Shown here: positions 6,493-15,190 of the stretch, piece after piece
Layout: every line of letters begins with the position of its first letter
How positions within the stretch are numbered: the stretch's first letter is position 1
Assembly: GCA_050246435.1 (NCBI GenBank)
Contig: JBFWWB010000012.1
Location: 1 to 36,481, forward strand
Length of the DNA stretch: 36,481 bases
Direction of reading: 5' to 3'
Source: JAKFWI01 sp050246435
GTDB lineage: Bacteria; Pseudomonadota; Alphaproteobacteria; Caulobacterales; Aquidulcibacteraceae
The notes under the pieces: generated by a model
Told to the model about the DNA's origin: nothing
What the model saw: only the letters and a program-made list of their open reading frames with translations
The model's database searches: none
Program-made: the position numbers and the translations under genes

Positions 6493-7434
6493 GTGGAAGA
6501 AGCCCCGATGTTGACCTGGCAATTGCCAGCGATCACCGAGCCTTGGACGCGAGATTTCGAGTCAATATATCTCGAACTGCTCGGGTCTCAGATTCGGCTG
6601 GTCAAAGGCAAGAAGTACACCACCAGAGTGATCGAGGCGGGCGCGGGCGAGCCCCTGATCTTGCTGCACGGCGTTGGCGGCACGGCTGAATCCTGGTTTC
6701 GCAACATCCGAAGGCTCTCAGCGGACTTCCACGTTTGCGCCATTGATCAACTCTTTCACGGCTTTTCGAGCAAGGAGGCGCCTGGCATTCAAGATCGCCA
6801 GGAGGCGATGCTCGATCATCTCGCCGACTTCATGGATGCAATGGGCTTCGACAAGGCCCATTTCGAAGGGGAGTCGATGGGCGCAGGAAACGCCTTTCGC
6901 TTCGCCTTGGCTCATCCTGACCGCGTCGACCGCATCATTCTCAACACGGCTTCGCCTCTCGTCCTGGCGCTCCAGGGGTTCCGGCCTCCCTTCAAGAGTG
7001 TCGAGTCACTGCGCCATCTCAGCCAGGCGGTCTCGGACAAGCCGAACCGTCGGACGGTGCGGACGCGCCTCGAATGGCTGATGACGACGCCGGACCGCGT
7101 CTTCGACGAACTTGTATCGGTGCGCCTCGCCTTTGCTTCGATGCCTGAGCTGCAGGCGGCGCAGGCGCGTCCTGCGGGCGGCGGTCACGCCGCGCCGAGC
7201 GGCCATGCTCCCACGCTGGCCGAGGAGTGCGCGCGAATCCGGGCGCCTACGCTCGTGCTCTGGTCCCAATACAACCCGGACAGCGGCCCGGATCGGGGCG
7301 AGCACTTGGCCAAGCTTATCCAAGGCGCGAAGTACTACTGCATGGCTGATGCGGCCCACTGGCCCCAGTACGAGCACCCGGAGGAGCACGACAGAGTCGT
7401 GACCGACTTCCTCAAGGGACCAGCCAGGACCTAA
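6493..7434 (+). CDS. Alpha/beta hydrolase of the meta-cleavage-product hydrolase type
   Basis: A 313-residue alpha/beta-fold hydrolase. The oxyanion-hole strand LILLHGVGGTAESW, the nucleophile elbow GESMGAGN (S128), the acid D263 in WSQYNPDSG and the base H289 in ADAAHWPQYEHP form a complete catalytic triad. The arrangement resembles C-C bond hydrolases of aromatic meta-cleavage pathways (MhpC/BphD-like), but substrate cannot be assigned and a general esterase is possible. Start choice: GTG at 6493 has GAGAGGA upstream, while an ATG at 6508 has GGAAG upstream; either is plausible. No signal peptide is seen, so it is probably cytoplasmic. It ends about 100 bases before the TonB receptor reading frame begins. 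Confidence 0.85.
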   Translation: MEEAPMLTWQLPAITEPWTRDFESIYLELLGSQIRLVKGKKYTTRVIEAGAGEPLILLHGVGGTAESWFRNIRRLSADFHVCAIDQLFHGFSSKEAPGIQDRQEAMLDHLADFMDAMGFDKAHFEGESMGAGNAFRFALAHPDRVDRIILNTASPLVLALQGFRPPFKSVESLRHLSQAVSDKPNRRTVRTRLEWLMTTPDRVFDELVSVRLAFASMPELQAAQARPAGGGHAAPSGHAPTLAEECARIRAPTLVLWSQYNPDSGPDRGEHLAKLIQGAKYYCMADAAHWPQYEHPEEHDRVVTDFLKGPART

Positions 7435-7649
7435 GCGCCGTTCGACCGCACTGCGCTGCGCGCGGTGCGGCGCGGTGTTCCTTCCGGCGAGACGGGATCG
7501 TGCGAACTGCGCGCGCGCCAAGGCGTTCGCTGACGTGATGCGCGGTTGGTTTTGCCGGCCCGGCGCTCGCCCAAGGTTCTTCCAACGAAGTCATCGTCAC
7601 CGGCACGTTCATCGCGGGGACGGCGGAAACGGCGGCTCTGCCGGTCGAT

Positions 7650-10610
7650 GTGATCGGCGCCGATGAGTTGGAGCGTCAGGGCAACCCGACCTTGGTCGAT
7701 ATGATCAAGAACCTGTCGGTGAGCACCGGCATCATCGGCGACCAAAACCAATACGCGAGCAACGGCCAGTCGCCGCAAACGGCGGGCACCGCCACGGTCA
7801 ATTTGCGCGGCCTCGGTCCGCAGCGGACCCTGGTGCTGCTGAACGGCAAGCGTCTCGCGCTGCACCCGACGCGCAATGGCCCGGTCGACATCAACACCTT
7901 GCCGCAGGCCGCCATCGGCCGCGTCGAAGTGCTGAAGGACGGCGCGGCGGCCACCTACGGGTCTGACGCGATCGGCGGCGTGGTGAACTTCATCACGCGC
8001 AAAGGCTTCAGCGGGCTGCAGCTTTCGGGTGAGACCCGTTACGTGCCGGATGCGGAAAATCCCGACTATACGGCCAGCGTGCTCTATGGCTGGACGGGCG
8101 ACCGCGGCGACATCCTCGTCAGCGGCGGCTGGCAGTATCGCGGCCGCTTGCGCGCGAACGCCAAGGAGTTCAACGATCGGCCCTTCTGGGGCAATCCGGA
8201 CGCCGGCTTCTCCTTCACCAACAACCCGACATCGTTCCAGCCTCTCGTCGGCGGCACTTATAACGCGCCGACTGCGGCGAACCCGGCCGGCACATGGACG
8301 GGCGGCACCGTCAGCGCGCAGATCCGCGATCCGGGCTGCATGACGGTCGGCGCGGTGGCGACGGTCACGGCGGGCGCGCAAACGTGCGCCGCGCGGATCG
8401 CCGGCGCTGCGGTCAACACGATCGACCCGTCGAAGCGCTTCCAGCTCTACGGCGAAACCAATTACGACATCTCGGACAACGTGAAATTCCACGCCGAGGC
8501 GTTGTTCGCGCAAACGTTCGTGGTTCAGCGCAGTTCGCCGGCCTATCCGTCGACCTTGAACACGCCGTCGAACGTGACGACGCCGATCGGCTCCAGCGCG
8601 ACCGGCGCATTCACGGCGGGGTCGATCATCGGCTCCTATTTCACACCGGCGACCAACCCCGGCTTGGCGCTGTTGATGACGCAATTCCCGGCGGCGTTCC
8701 CGGCGGGGACGACCGGCGTGCGGTGGGCTTCGGGTCTGAACTTCCGGGCCCTCGGCCTCGGCGGCAACCCGATCATGGACACCGAAGGGCTCGGGCCAGA
8801 CGGCTCGTTTTCGAAGGGCATCACCGACGCATGGCGCGTGAGCGCCGGCCTCAATGGCTCTTTCTTCAACGAGGCGCTCGGCTGGGACGTGAACTCGACC
8901 TACAGCGTCAATCGCTATCGCTCAGTGGCGCAGGCCGAAGTCCTCGACCGCATCCAGTATGCGTTGCGCGGCTACGGCAACCTGGCCAGCAACCCGAATG
9001 CGTGCAACGCGACGACGACGAGCAATTTCACGACGAATGCGGGCAACGCGGCGGTGGGCTGCTACTGGCTCAACCCGTTCTCGAATAATTTCGCCGTGAA
9101 TGCGCCGTCGAGCGTGGCGGCCTCGCAGCATCCGGGCCAGGCCAACCCGCTGTTCAGCCCCTCGGTCGCGAACAATCCGGACATGATCGAGTGGATCTGG
9201 GACAACAACAACACCGACGCTTATGCGCGTCTCTTCGTGACGGAAGCCGTGTTGAACGGCGAACTCCCGATCGAACTCGGCGCCGGCAAGATCGGGTGGG
9301 CCGCGGGCGGGCAATTCCGCCGCAGCACCTACAACACCGATTACGCCGACACGAACGATCTCGGCGTCAATCCATGCATCGACACGATCGTCAACAGCCT
9401 GAAAGATTGTAAGGGCACCAACCCGACCGGCATCTTCGTGCTGCAATCGGGCCTCAACCCAACGACGATTTCGCAAAACGTCTGGGCGGCGTTCGTCGAG
9501 TTCAACCTGCCGATCTCGGAAGCCATCGGGGCGCACCTCGCGGCGCGCTACGAGGATTACGGCGAATCCGGCGGCGGCAGCACGTTCAATCCGAAGGTCG
9601 ATCTACGTTGGCAGGCTTTGGATTGGCTGGCGTTCCGCGGTTCGATGGGCACCACCTTCCGCGCCCCGCCGCTGACCCTGCTCGACCCCGCGCCCGTGGT
9701 CACCGGCACGTTCCTCGCGAACGCGTTCCGCGCCACGTCGCTGGCGGGTAACGCCAACCTGCAGCCGGAAACGGCCACGACCTACACGCTCGGCACGATC
9801 ATCCAAGCGGGTGGGCTCAAGGCCACGATCGACTACTGGAACTTCGACTTGAAGGATCCCTTCGTGTCGGAACCGGCTGGCACGTTCTTCAACGTGATGT
9901 TCCCAGCCAACAGCAATGTGAACTGCGGCAATCCGGCGTTCGCCACTTTGCAAGCCCGATTTGAATTCGGGCCGACGGGCGTGTGCGCGTTGGATAACGT
10001 GACGCTGCTGAACATCAGCTACATCAACCAGGGTGGTGTGAAGACGGACGGCGTCGACTTGGCGGCGGACTACACCTTCAACGACCTTCTCTTCGACAGC
10101 AGCACCTTCACGGTCGGGACCTCGATCGGATGGCTCAACAAGTACGCGGTCGAAGCGCAGGTCGTGCAGGGCACTACGCTGGCGCCGGCGTTCGACGCCG
10201 TCGATAAGCTGAACTACCTCACGGGTTACGCCTCCCTGCCGCAATGGAAGGGCGATGTGCACTTCGAGTGGGAATCGGGCCCGCATAACGTTCGCCTGCA
10301 AGCGAACTATGTGGACGGCTATTTCGATCAGCGGACGACGCCGTTCACGGGCAACATCACCTACATCGATCCCGGCACGGGCGCGACGATCGTGAGCCCG
10401 CGGACGACGGAAGGCCAGAACATCAAGGAATTCATCACGGCGGACATCACCTATCGGGTGCTTCTGCCTTGGGACTCCACGGCGGTGTTCAACATCAGCA
10501 ACATCCTCGACACGCCGCCCCCGCTGGTGCGGCAAGAGGTGAACTACGACGCTTCGGTCGCGAGCGGCGTGGGTCGGACATTCAAGGTCGCATTGACCAA
10601 GAAGTTCTAG
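7650..10610 (+). CDS. Large TonB-dependent receptor with disrupted 5' end (no intact signal peptide)
   Basis: A 986-residue frame (from an internal GTG) encoding an outer-membrane TonB-dependent receptor. The plug is clear: ATVNLRGLGPQRTLVLLNGK, then INTLPQAAIGRVEVLKDGAA and YGSDAIGGVVNF. A long barrel region follows, with FNPKVDLRWQALDWLAFRGS, FRAPPLTLLDP and NLQPETATTYTLG, ending in the terminal aromatic VALTKKF. Homology continues upstream of the GTG in the same frame: GFAGPALAQ looks like a signal-peptide end, followed by the TonB-box-like EVIVTG. But the frame closes at a TGA at 7536-7538 with no ATG, GTG or TTG between it and the GTG at 7650. No other frame supplies a signal peptide. 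The gene therefore seems to have lost its start, or contains a sequence error. Annotated here as the open frame; it may be a pseudogene. Substrate unknown. Confidence 0.85.
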   Translation: MIGADELERQGNPTLVDMIKNLSVSTGIIGDQNQYASNGQSPQTAGTATVNLRGLGPQRTLVLLNGKRLALHPTRNGPVDINTLPQAAIGRVEVLKDGAAATYGSDAIGGVVNFITRKGFSGLQLSGETRYVPDAENPDYTASVLYGWTGDRGDILVSGGWQYRGRLRANAKEFNDRPFWGNPDAGFSFTNNPTSFQPLVGGTYNAPTAANPAGTWTGGTVSAQIRDPGCMTVGAVATVTAGAQTCAARIAGAAVNTIDPSKRFQLYGETNYDISDNVKFHAEALFAQTFVVQRSSPAYPSTLNTPSNVTTPIGSSATGAFTAGSIIGSYFTPATNPGLALLMTQFPAAFPAGTTGVRWASGLNFRALGLGGNPIMDTEGLGPDGSFSKGITDAWRVSAGLNGSFFNEALGWDVNSTYSVNRYRSVAQAEVLDRIQYALRGYGNLASNPNACNATTTSNFTTNAGNAAVGCYWLNPFSNNFAVNAPSSVAASQHPGQANPLFSPSVANNPDMIEWIWDNNNTDAYARLFVTEAVLNGELPIELGAGKIGWAAGGQFRRSTYNTDYADTNDLGVNPCIDTIVNSLKDCKGTNPTGIFVLQSGLNPTTISQNVWAAFVEFNLPISEAIGAHLAARYEDYGESGGGSTFNPKVDLRWQALDWLAFRGSMGTTFRAPPLTLLDPAPVVTGTFLANAFRATSLAGNANLQPETATTYTLGTIIQAGGLKATIDYWNFDLKDPFVSEPAGTFFNVMFPANSNVNCGNPAFATLQARFEFGPTGVCALDNVTLLNISYINQGGVKTDGVDLAADYTFNDLLFDSSTFTVGTSIGWLNKYAVEAQVVQGTTLAPAFDAVDKLNYLTGYASLPQWKGDVHFEWESGPHNVRLQANYVDGYFDQRTTPFTGNITYIDPGTGATIVSPRTTEGQNIKEFITADITYRVLLPWDSTAVFNISNILDTPPPLVRQEVNYDASVASGVGRTFKVALTKKF

Positions 10611-10659
10611 GCGTCACGCGCCTGGAAGCTGCGTGATCCCCTCCGGACCGCAGATATCT

Positions 10660-10690
10660 AAATCGGCGAGCGCAAGCTCGCCGATTTTTT
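10660..10690 (+). terminator. Intrinsic terminator after the large TonB receptor
   Basis: AAATCGGCGAGC (10660-10671) pairs perfectly with GCTCGCCGATTT (10676-10687) around a GCAA tetraloop, followed by more T residues to 10690. A 12-bp stem with a stable loop and U-tract is a textbook rho-independent terminator for the plus-strand receptor. It lies between convergent genes, and the A-rich flank is too short to be a strong terminator for the aldo/keto reductase on the other strand. Confidence 0.88.
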
Positions 10691-10696
10691 GCGCCA

Positions 10697-11638
10697 TCAG
10701 CCGGCGATCTTGGCGACCTCTTCGATCTCCGCCGGCGTCAACACCCACGCTCCGGCTTTGACGTTCGCCTCGATCTGCTCGACGCGCGTGGCCCCGGCGA
10801 TCACTGAGGAAACGATCGGGCGGCCGAGCAGCCAGGCGAAGGCGAGTTCAAGGATGGAGTGGCCGCGCGCGCCGGCCCACGAAGAAAGCGCGTCGACGAT
10901 GTCGAACGCCGCATCGTTCATCATCGCTTCCCCGCGCGCCTTCCAGAACGGACTGGCGAAGCGGGTGCCCTCGGGGGCCGGTTGCCCGCGCGCATATTTG
11001 CCGGTGAGCAGGCCGAGCGCGAGCGGGAAATAGGGCAGGAAGCCCAGGCCGAAGCGCTCGCACGCGGGCAGGATCTCGGCTTCTGCGCCGCGCTGCAGAA
11101 TGCTGTAATCGTTCTGTGCGGAAACGAAGGGCGCGAGATTGGCGCTGCGGGCGACCCAGGCCGCGTCGGCGATCGCCCAGCCTTTGAAATTCGAATTGCC
11201 GACATAGAGCACCTTACCGGCGGTCACGAGATCGTCGAGGGCGCGCAGCGTTTCTTCGATCGGCGTTTCCTCGTCGGGCATGTGCATCTGATAGAGATCG
11301 ATGCGGTCGGTGCCCAGGCGCTTAAGGCTTGCCTCGGCCGCGCGCACGATGTGGCGGCGCGAGCCGCCACGGTCGAGCGCACCTTCGCCCATCGCGCCGG
11401 CGAATTTGGTGGCGATCACCACCTGATCGCGCTGGCCGCGCAGCGCTTCGCCCACGAAGGATTCCGATTTGCCGGCGCCGTAGACGTCGGCGGTGTCGAA
11501 CAAGGTGACGCCAAGGTCTAGCGCGGCGCTCACCACCGCTTTCGATTGCGCCAAATCCACGCGTGAGCCGAACGCGCCGCAGCCGAGGCCGATGGCGCTC
11601 ACCTTCAGGCCAGTCTTGCCGAGTTTGCGGAGCTGCAT
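10697..11638 (-). CDS. Aldo/keto reductase
   Basis: A 313-residue NADPH-type aldo/keto reductase of the (beta/alpha)8 fold. The catalytic tetrad is complete: D48 and Y53 in LFDTADVYGAG, K78 in VIATKFAG and H119 in LYQMHMPD. The opening MQLRKLGKTGLKVSAIGLGC is typical, and the C-terminal cofactor region (SSVIAGATRVEQIEANV) is present. It probably reduces or oxidises a sugar-like or small carbonyl compound in the cytoplasm; the substrate is not predictable. It converges with the large TonB receptor and is divergent from the secreted cupin at 11735, with a 96-base shared upstream region. Confidence 0.9.
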   Translation of the reverse strand: MQLRKLGKTGLKVSAIGLGCGAFGSRVDLAQSKAVVSAALDLGVTLFDTADVYGAGKSESFVGEALRGQRDQVVIATKFAGAMGEGALDRGGSRRHIVRAAEASLKRLGTDRIDLYQMHMPDEETPIEETLRALDDLVTAGKVLYVGNSNFKGWAIADAAWVARSANLAPFVSAQNDYSILQRGAEAEILPACERFGLGFLPYFPLALGLLTGKYARGQPAPEGTRFASPFWKARGEAMMNDAAFDIVDALSSWAGARGHSILELAFAWLLGRPIVSSVIAGATRVEQIEANVKAGAWVLTPAEIEEVAKIAG

Positions 11639-11734
11639 GGATCCTCCTTGGGGTGCGCGGCGTAGCTGGCGCCGGCCGGCATTTTCCGCTTTTAGAATTT
11701 TGCGCGCCCACGCGCGCAGAACGGGAGGCGCTGC

Positions 11735-12199
11735 ATGTACACCCTAGGACCCGCCGCCGCCATCGCTTTGGCGCTGCTGATCGCGCCAGCGCACGCGCAA
11801 GGGATCGAGATCACGCCGATGGAAACGCGGGCGCCAGCGCCGGGTGCTGCGGAGACATTCACCGGCGCGGTGACGCTGTCGCCCTTGTTCCAGGCGCGCC
11901 CGGAGCGGCCATCCGTCGGCGCGGAGGTGCGCTTCGCGCCGGGCGCGCGCACGGCGTGGCACAGCCATCCCGCAGGACAAACGTTGATCGTCACCGCCGG
12001 GAACGGCTGGGTTCAGGCATGGGGCGGCGAGAAACGCGCGATCAAGGCGGGCGACGTGATCTGGACGCCGCCGGGCGTGAAGCATTGGCACGGCGCGGCC
12101 GGTGATCACGCGATGACGCATTTCGCGCTGCAGGGCGTCGTCGATGGCGTCGCGGTGCAGTGGATGGAGCACGTAAGCGATGCGCAATATGACCGCTGA
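11735..12199 (+). CDS. Secreted cupin related to manganese hydroxynitrile lyases
   Basis: A 154-residue protein with a signal peptide (hydrophobic AAAIALALLIAPAHA followed by QG) and one cupin domain. The metal motif H76-S-H78-PAG-Q82 and H117 in KHWHGAA matches the metal-binding set of the bacterial (R)-selective hydroxynitrile lyases of the GtHNL type, as do ARTAWHSHPAGQTLIVTAG and the C-terminal QWMEHVSDAQY. Family members are generally cytoplasmic, so an export signal is notable. A good ribosome binding site (GGGAGG) precedes the ATG. Metal binding is well supported. Hydroxynitrile lyase activity is only one possibility, since related cupins act as dioxygenases or have unknown roles. Confidence 0.85.
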   Translation: MYTLGPAAAIALALLIAPAHAQGIEITPMETRAPAPGAAETFTGAVTLSPLFQARPERPSVGAEVRFAPGARTAWHSHPAGQTLIVTAGNGWVQAWGGEKRAIKAGDVIWTPPGVKHWHGAAGDHAMTHFALQGVVDGVAVQWMEHVSDAQYDR

Positions 12200-12207
12200 C
12201 GCGCGCC

Positions 12208-14148
12208 TCAGAAATCGGTCGCCACGCTCATCAGAGCGCTGCGCGGATTGGCGAGGAAGAAGGTGCCGGAGGGGTTAATCCGCCAGGCGAAATCGTCGAA
12301 CACGTTCAGCACTTGCGCGCGGAAGGTCGAATTGCGCCCCGCGAGATGGAAGCGATAGCGCAGGCCGACATCGACGGTGGTGAACGCTTCTGCATCCAGC
12401 TGCTTGCCGCCAAGCGCTGCGAACGTGCGCGCCGTGGCCGGCCGCGCGCCGGTATAGGTGATCGCGGTGTCGAGCGAGAGGCCGCTGATCCACGGCGTGC
12501 GGTAATCGAGATTGACGCGCAACGTGGTCTCCGGCTGGCTCACCGGCTTGGAGCCGATGATCCCGGCGTCGACGCCTTCGCCCGTCACCTCGGGCTTCTG
12601 CAGCACGGCGCCCGCAACCACATTCAGATGCTTGGTGAGCGGCCCGGCGAGTGAAATCTCGATGCCCTTGTGATGCTCGTCGCCGAGATTGCGGTAGAGG
12701 CGCGTGGGATCGAGATTGAAATACGGCTTCGTCACGCTGAAATACCCGACGACGAGGCGCAACTGCTCGCTGAGCGCGTAGCGCACGCCGAAATCATATT
12801 GCCGAGTATGGATCGCCGGCGGCGCCTCCTGCGCGTTTATGGCGTTTTCCGGTGCAAACGGCAGTTCTTCAAGACCGCGGGTGAAGCTGCCATAGGCCGC
12901 CAGCCGTTTTGACAGCGTGAGCGCCAATGCGCCGTTGACGAAAAGCGGCTTGTCGCGCGTGACGGCGATGGCCGCGGCCGGCGGGGTGATGGTCTTTTCG
13001 TAGTCGAACTGCTGCACGCCGAGCATCGCTTCGCCGACGCCGCGCCAGGCCAGCTGATACTGCGCGCCGGCTGAATATTGGCGCACCTGATCGGAAGAGC
13101 GCGGCCCGTAATTCCATTGCGGCTCCGGCAGATCGATGCGCTGGCCGATGATTGCGGGCGCGACCGTCGCCACCGCCGTGCCGCCGAAATTGCGCTCCGA
13201 ATCGCGGCCGCGGACGTTCAGGTGCACGGTGTGGCGAAAGCGGTCGCCGACGAAAAGCCCGGTGAGCCGCGCTTCGCCGGAGAGATCCGGCTGCTGCAGC
13301 GGCCACTCGTTGGTGGCGACATGCTGACCGGAAAGGCCGTTCTCATCGACGTTGAGATAGAGATCGGCGATCGTGCCCTGGCTCGGCAAGTTCTGATGAA
13401 ACAGCCCCGTGTGGAGCGTCCAATTATCGTTGAGCGCGGAGCGCGCGCGCAGGCCATAGGCGCGATTCCACCCGTGCGATTTGGTCCAGCTCTGGCCGAA
13501 ATACTTCGAATCCACATCTGGCGGCAGGAACGGTCCCGCCGTCGTCACCACCGGGTTGAATTTGTCCTGAATGGAAGCGTAGCCGTAGAACAGCATGATC
13601 TCGGTGTCGCTCATCGGCCGCCAGCGCGAGACGACGCCCCAGGCGCGCGTATCGAACTGATCGTTCGGCACGAGCATTTCGTTGCGATAGAGCAGGCCGC
13701 CGGAAACGCCGAACTTGCCGTCCACCACCGGCAATTGCCAATCGAGCTCGAAGGAATAGCCCTCGTTGGCGCCGATCTGCGCCACGGTGGAAAGCGAGCG
13801 GTGTTCCTGGAACGGGCGCAACGTGTAGTCCACGATGCCGGTCGGCGCGGGGAAGGGGTAATTCTGCGCCGTCAGGCCGACGCGGATGGTGGTGCCAGCC
13901 AGAACACGCGTGACCATGCCGCGCGTATCGAAATACATGCCCTCGATGCGCGCGTTGCCGGCGGATAGCGGACTGAAGCCGCGTGTGTCGCGATCGCTGT
14001 AGAGACCGCTGCGGTCGTTGCCGATCTGCACGCCGAAGGCGTCGTCGGCGGAGCGCGTGGCGTTCTCGTTTGCGCGCGATTGCGCAAGCGCCTCCGGCGC
14101 CAGCCACGTCGTCAGCAGCAGCGCCAGGGCGCCTGGTTTGATCTTCAC
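12208..14148 (-). CDS. TonB-dependent receptor, stand-alone member of the five-paralogue family
   Basis: A 646-residue outer-membrane receptor starting at a GTG (14148) with GGGGGA upstream. A signal peptide ends at EALAQ. The mature N-terminus ENATRSADDAFGVQIGN leads directly into the plug end RGFSPLSAGNARIEGMYFD and YPFPAPTGIVDYTLR. There is no evident TonB box and the first part of a usual plug is missing. The barrel closes with FFLANPRS and a final ATDF. Shared blocks such as QEAPPAIHTRQYDFGVRYA and GAVLQKPEVTGEGV place it with the four tandem receptors at 24671-32717. Of these it most resembles the third: both have MYFDTR, TRV and a FHQN loop. A perfect palindromic operator-like site lies 53 bases upstream. 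Substrate unknown. Confidence 0.9.
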   Translation of the reverse strand: MKIKPGALALLLTTWLAPEALAQSRANENATRSADDAFGVQIGNDRSGLYSDRDTRGFSPLSAGNARIEGMYFDTRGMVTRVLAGTTIRVGLTAQNYPFPAPTGIVDYTLRPFQEHRSLSTVAQIGANEGYSFELDWQLPVVDGKFGVSGGLLYRNEMLVPNDQFDTRAWGVVSRWRPMSDTEIMLFYGYASIQDKFNPVVTTAGPFLPPDVDSKYFGQSWTKSHGWNRAYGLRARSALNDNWTLHTGLFHQNLPSQGTIADLYLNVDENGLSGQHVATNEWPLQQPDLSGEARLTGLFVGDRFRHTVHLNVRGRDSERNFGGTAVATVAPAIIGQRIDLPEPQWNYGPRSSDQVRQYSAGAQYQLAWRGVGEAMLGVQQFDYEKTITPPAAAIAVTRDKPLFVNGALALTLSKRLAAYGSFTRGLEELPFAPENAINAQEAPPAIHTRQYDFGVRYALSEQLRLVVGYFSVTKPYFNLDPTRLYRNLGDEHHKGIEISLAGPLTKHLNVVAGAVLQKPEVTGEGVDAGIIGSKPVSQPETTLRVNLDYRTPWISGLSLDTAITYTGARPATARTFAALGGKQLDAEAFTTVDVGLRYRFHLAGRNSTFRAQVLNVFDDFAWRINPSGTFFLANPRSALMSVATDF

Positions 14149-14200
14149 CGCGATTTTCCCCCGCTATCATCCCGCTCGCGTGCGAACGGCTTCGCGCTTT

Positions 14201-14215
14201 AATGGTTGGACCATT
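14201..14215. promoter_or_regulatory. Perfect palindrome AATGGT-TGG-ACCATT, GntR/FadR-family-like operator
   Basis: AATGGTTGGACCATT is a perfect 6-3-6 inverted repeat. The TGGTnnnACCA core is the known binding pattern of FCD-type GntR regulators (PdhR, LldR and relatives). It lies 53 bases upstream of the receptor start at 14148 and about 180 bases upstream of the divergent hydrolase. A weaker related site, GGTCAGACCAT at 26670-26680, precedes the second tandem receptor. No GntR-family gene is in the window, so the regulator assignment is inference. Confidence 0.42.
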
Positions 14216-14397
14216 TGACGGCGAGCCCCGTCAAGGCCTGGGCCGGCGGCGGGGCGGCGGTCTGGTTCGGTTTTGGGCGAGTTTCGCCTTGGGCGTGCAA
14301 AAAACGATGATCTTTCGCTGCTAGGGGCCTCGCGCAGGCTTGTGAGTGTATTTTCGCCGGCGGCGCCCGCTATACGGGAACACATAGGGAGGAACCC

Positions 14398-15189
14398 ATG
14401 GCGACGATCATGCTGATTCATGGCGCTTGGCTCAATGCGAACAGTTGGGAGCATTGGAAGGCGCGGTTCGAAGCGGCAGGCCACATGGTCGTCGCGCCGA
14501 GTTGGCCCCATGACGACGGCGAGCCGGCCGATCTGCGCGCCCATCCGCGCGCGGCGCTGACGCAGTTCGGGCCGAAGGCGATCGTCGATCACTACGCCGC
14601 CGCAATCCGCGCGCTGCCCGAGGCGGCGATCCTGATCGGGCATTCCGCGGGCGGCGTATGGGTGCAGCATCTGCTAGACCGCGGTTTGGGCGCCGCCGGC
14701 GTGGCGATCGATCCGGCGCCCACGCCGGGCGTCGGCCTCGGCCTCGACACCGCGATCTCGGCGCTGCCGGTGCTGGGCGATCCCTTCAGCGGATCGAAAG
14801 TTGTGCAGATGACGAAGGCATTCTTCGCCGCGCGTTTCGCCAACGGGTTGCCGCGCGATCTCGTGGACGCGCATTTCGAGCGTTACATCGTGCCGACGGC
14901 CGGCAGAGTATATTGGGACGGCGTGCTCTCGGGCGGGGCGGGACCGATAACCTGGGCCAGCGCGACCCGTCCCCCGCTGCTGCTGATCGCCGGCGGGATC
15001 GACAAGATCGCCGAAGCGGGAATGACCAAGGCCATCTACGAAAAGCAGAAGCGCGCCGCTTCGGTGACGGAATTCAAGCTTTATCCCGATCGGTCGCACT
15101 GGACCTGCGTGGAGCCTGGCTGGGAAGAGGTGGCCGATTACGCCCTGGGCTTCGCCACGCGCAACGCGCGCGCCGCGCAACCAGCCTAG
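14398..15189 (+). CDS. Alpha/beta hydrolase
   Basis: A 263-residue alpha/beta hydrolase starting at an ATG with GGGAGGAA upstream. The N-terminal MLIHGAWLNANSWEHW supplies the oxyanion region. GHSAGG carries the nucleophile S83, with D202 in IAGGIDKIAE and H234 in YPDRSHWTC completing the triad. It has no signal peptide. It resembles the broad AB-hydrolase group that includes haloperoxidase-like and esterase enzymes; substrate not predictable. It is transcribed divergently from the receptor at 12208-14148 and ends two bases before the convergent ABC permease gene. Confidence 0.86.
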   Translation: MATIMLIHGAWLNANSWEHWKARFEAAGHMVVAPSWPHDDGEPADLRAHPRAALTQFGPKAIVDHYAAAIRALPEAAILIGHSAGGVWVQHLLDRGLGAAGVAIDPAPTPGVGLGLDTAISALPVLGDPFSGSKVVQMTKAFFAARFANGLPRDLVDAHFERYIVPTAGRVYWDGVLSGGAGPITWASATRPPLLLIAGGIDKIAEAGMTKAIYEKQKRAASVTEFKLYPDRSHWTCVEPGWEEVADYALGFATRNARAAQPA

Positions 15190-15190
15190 G

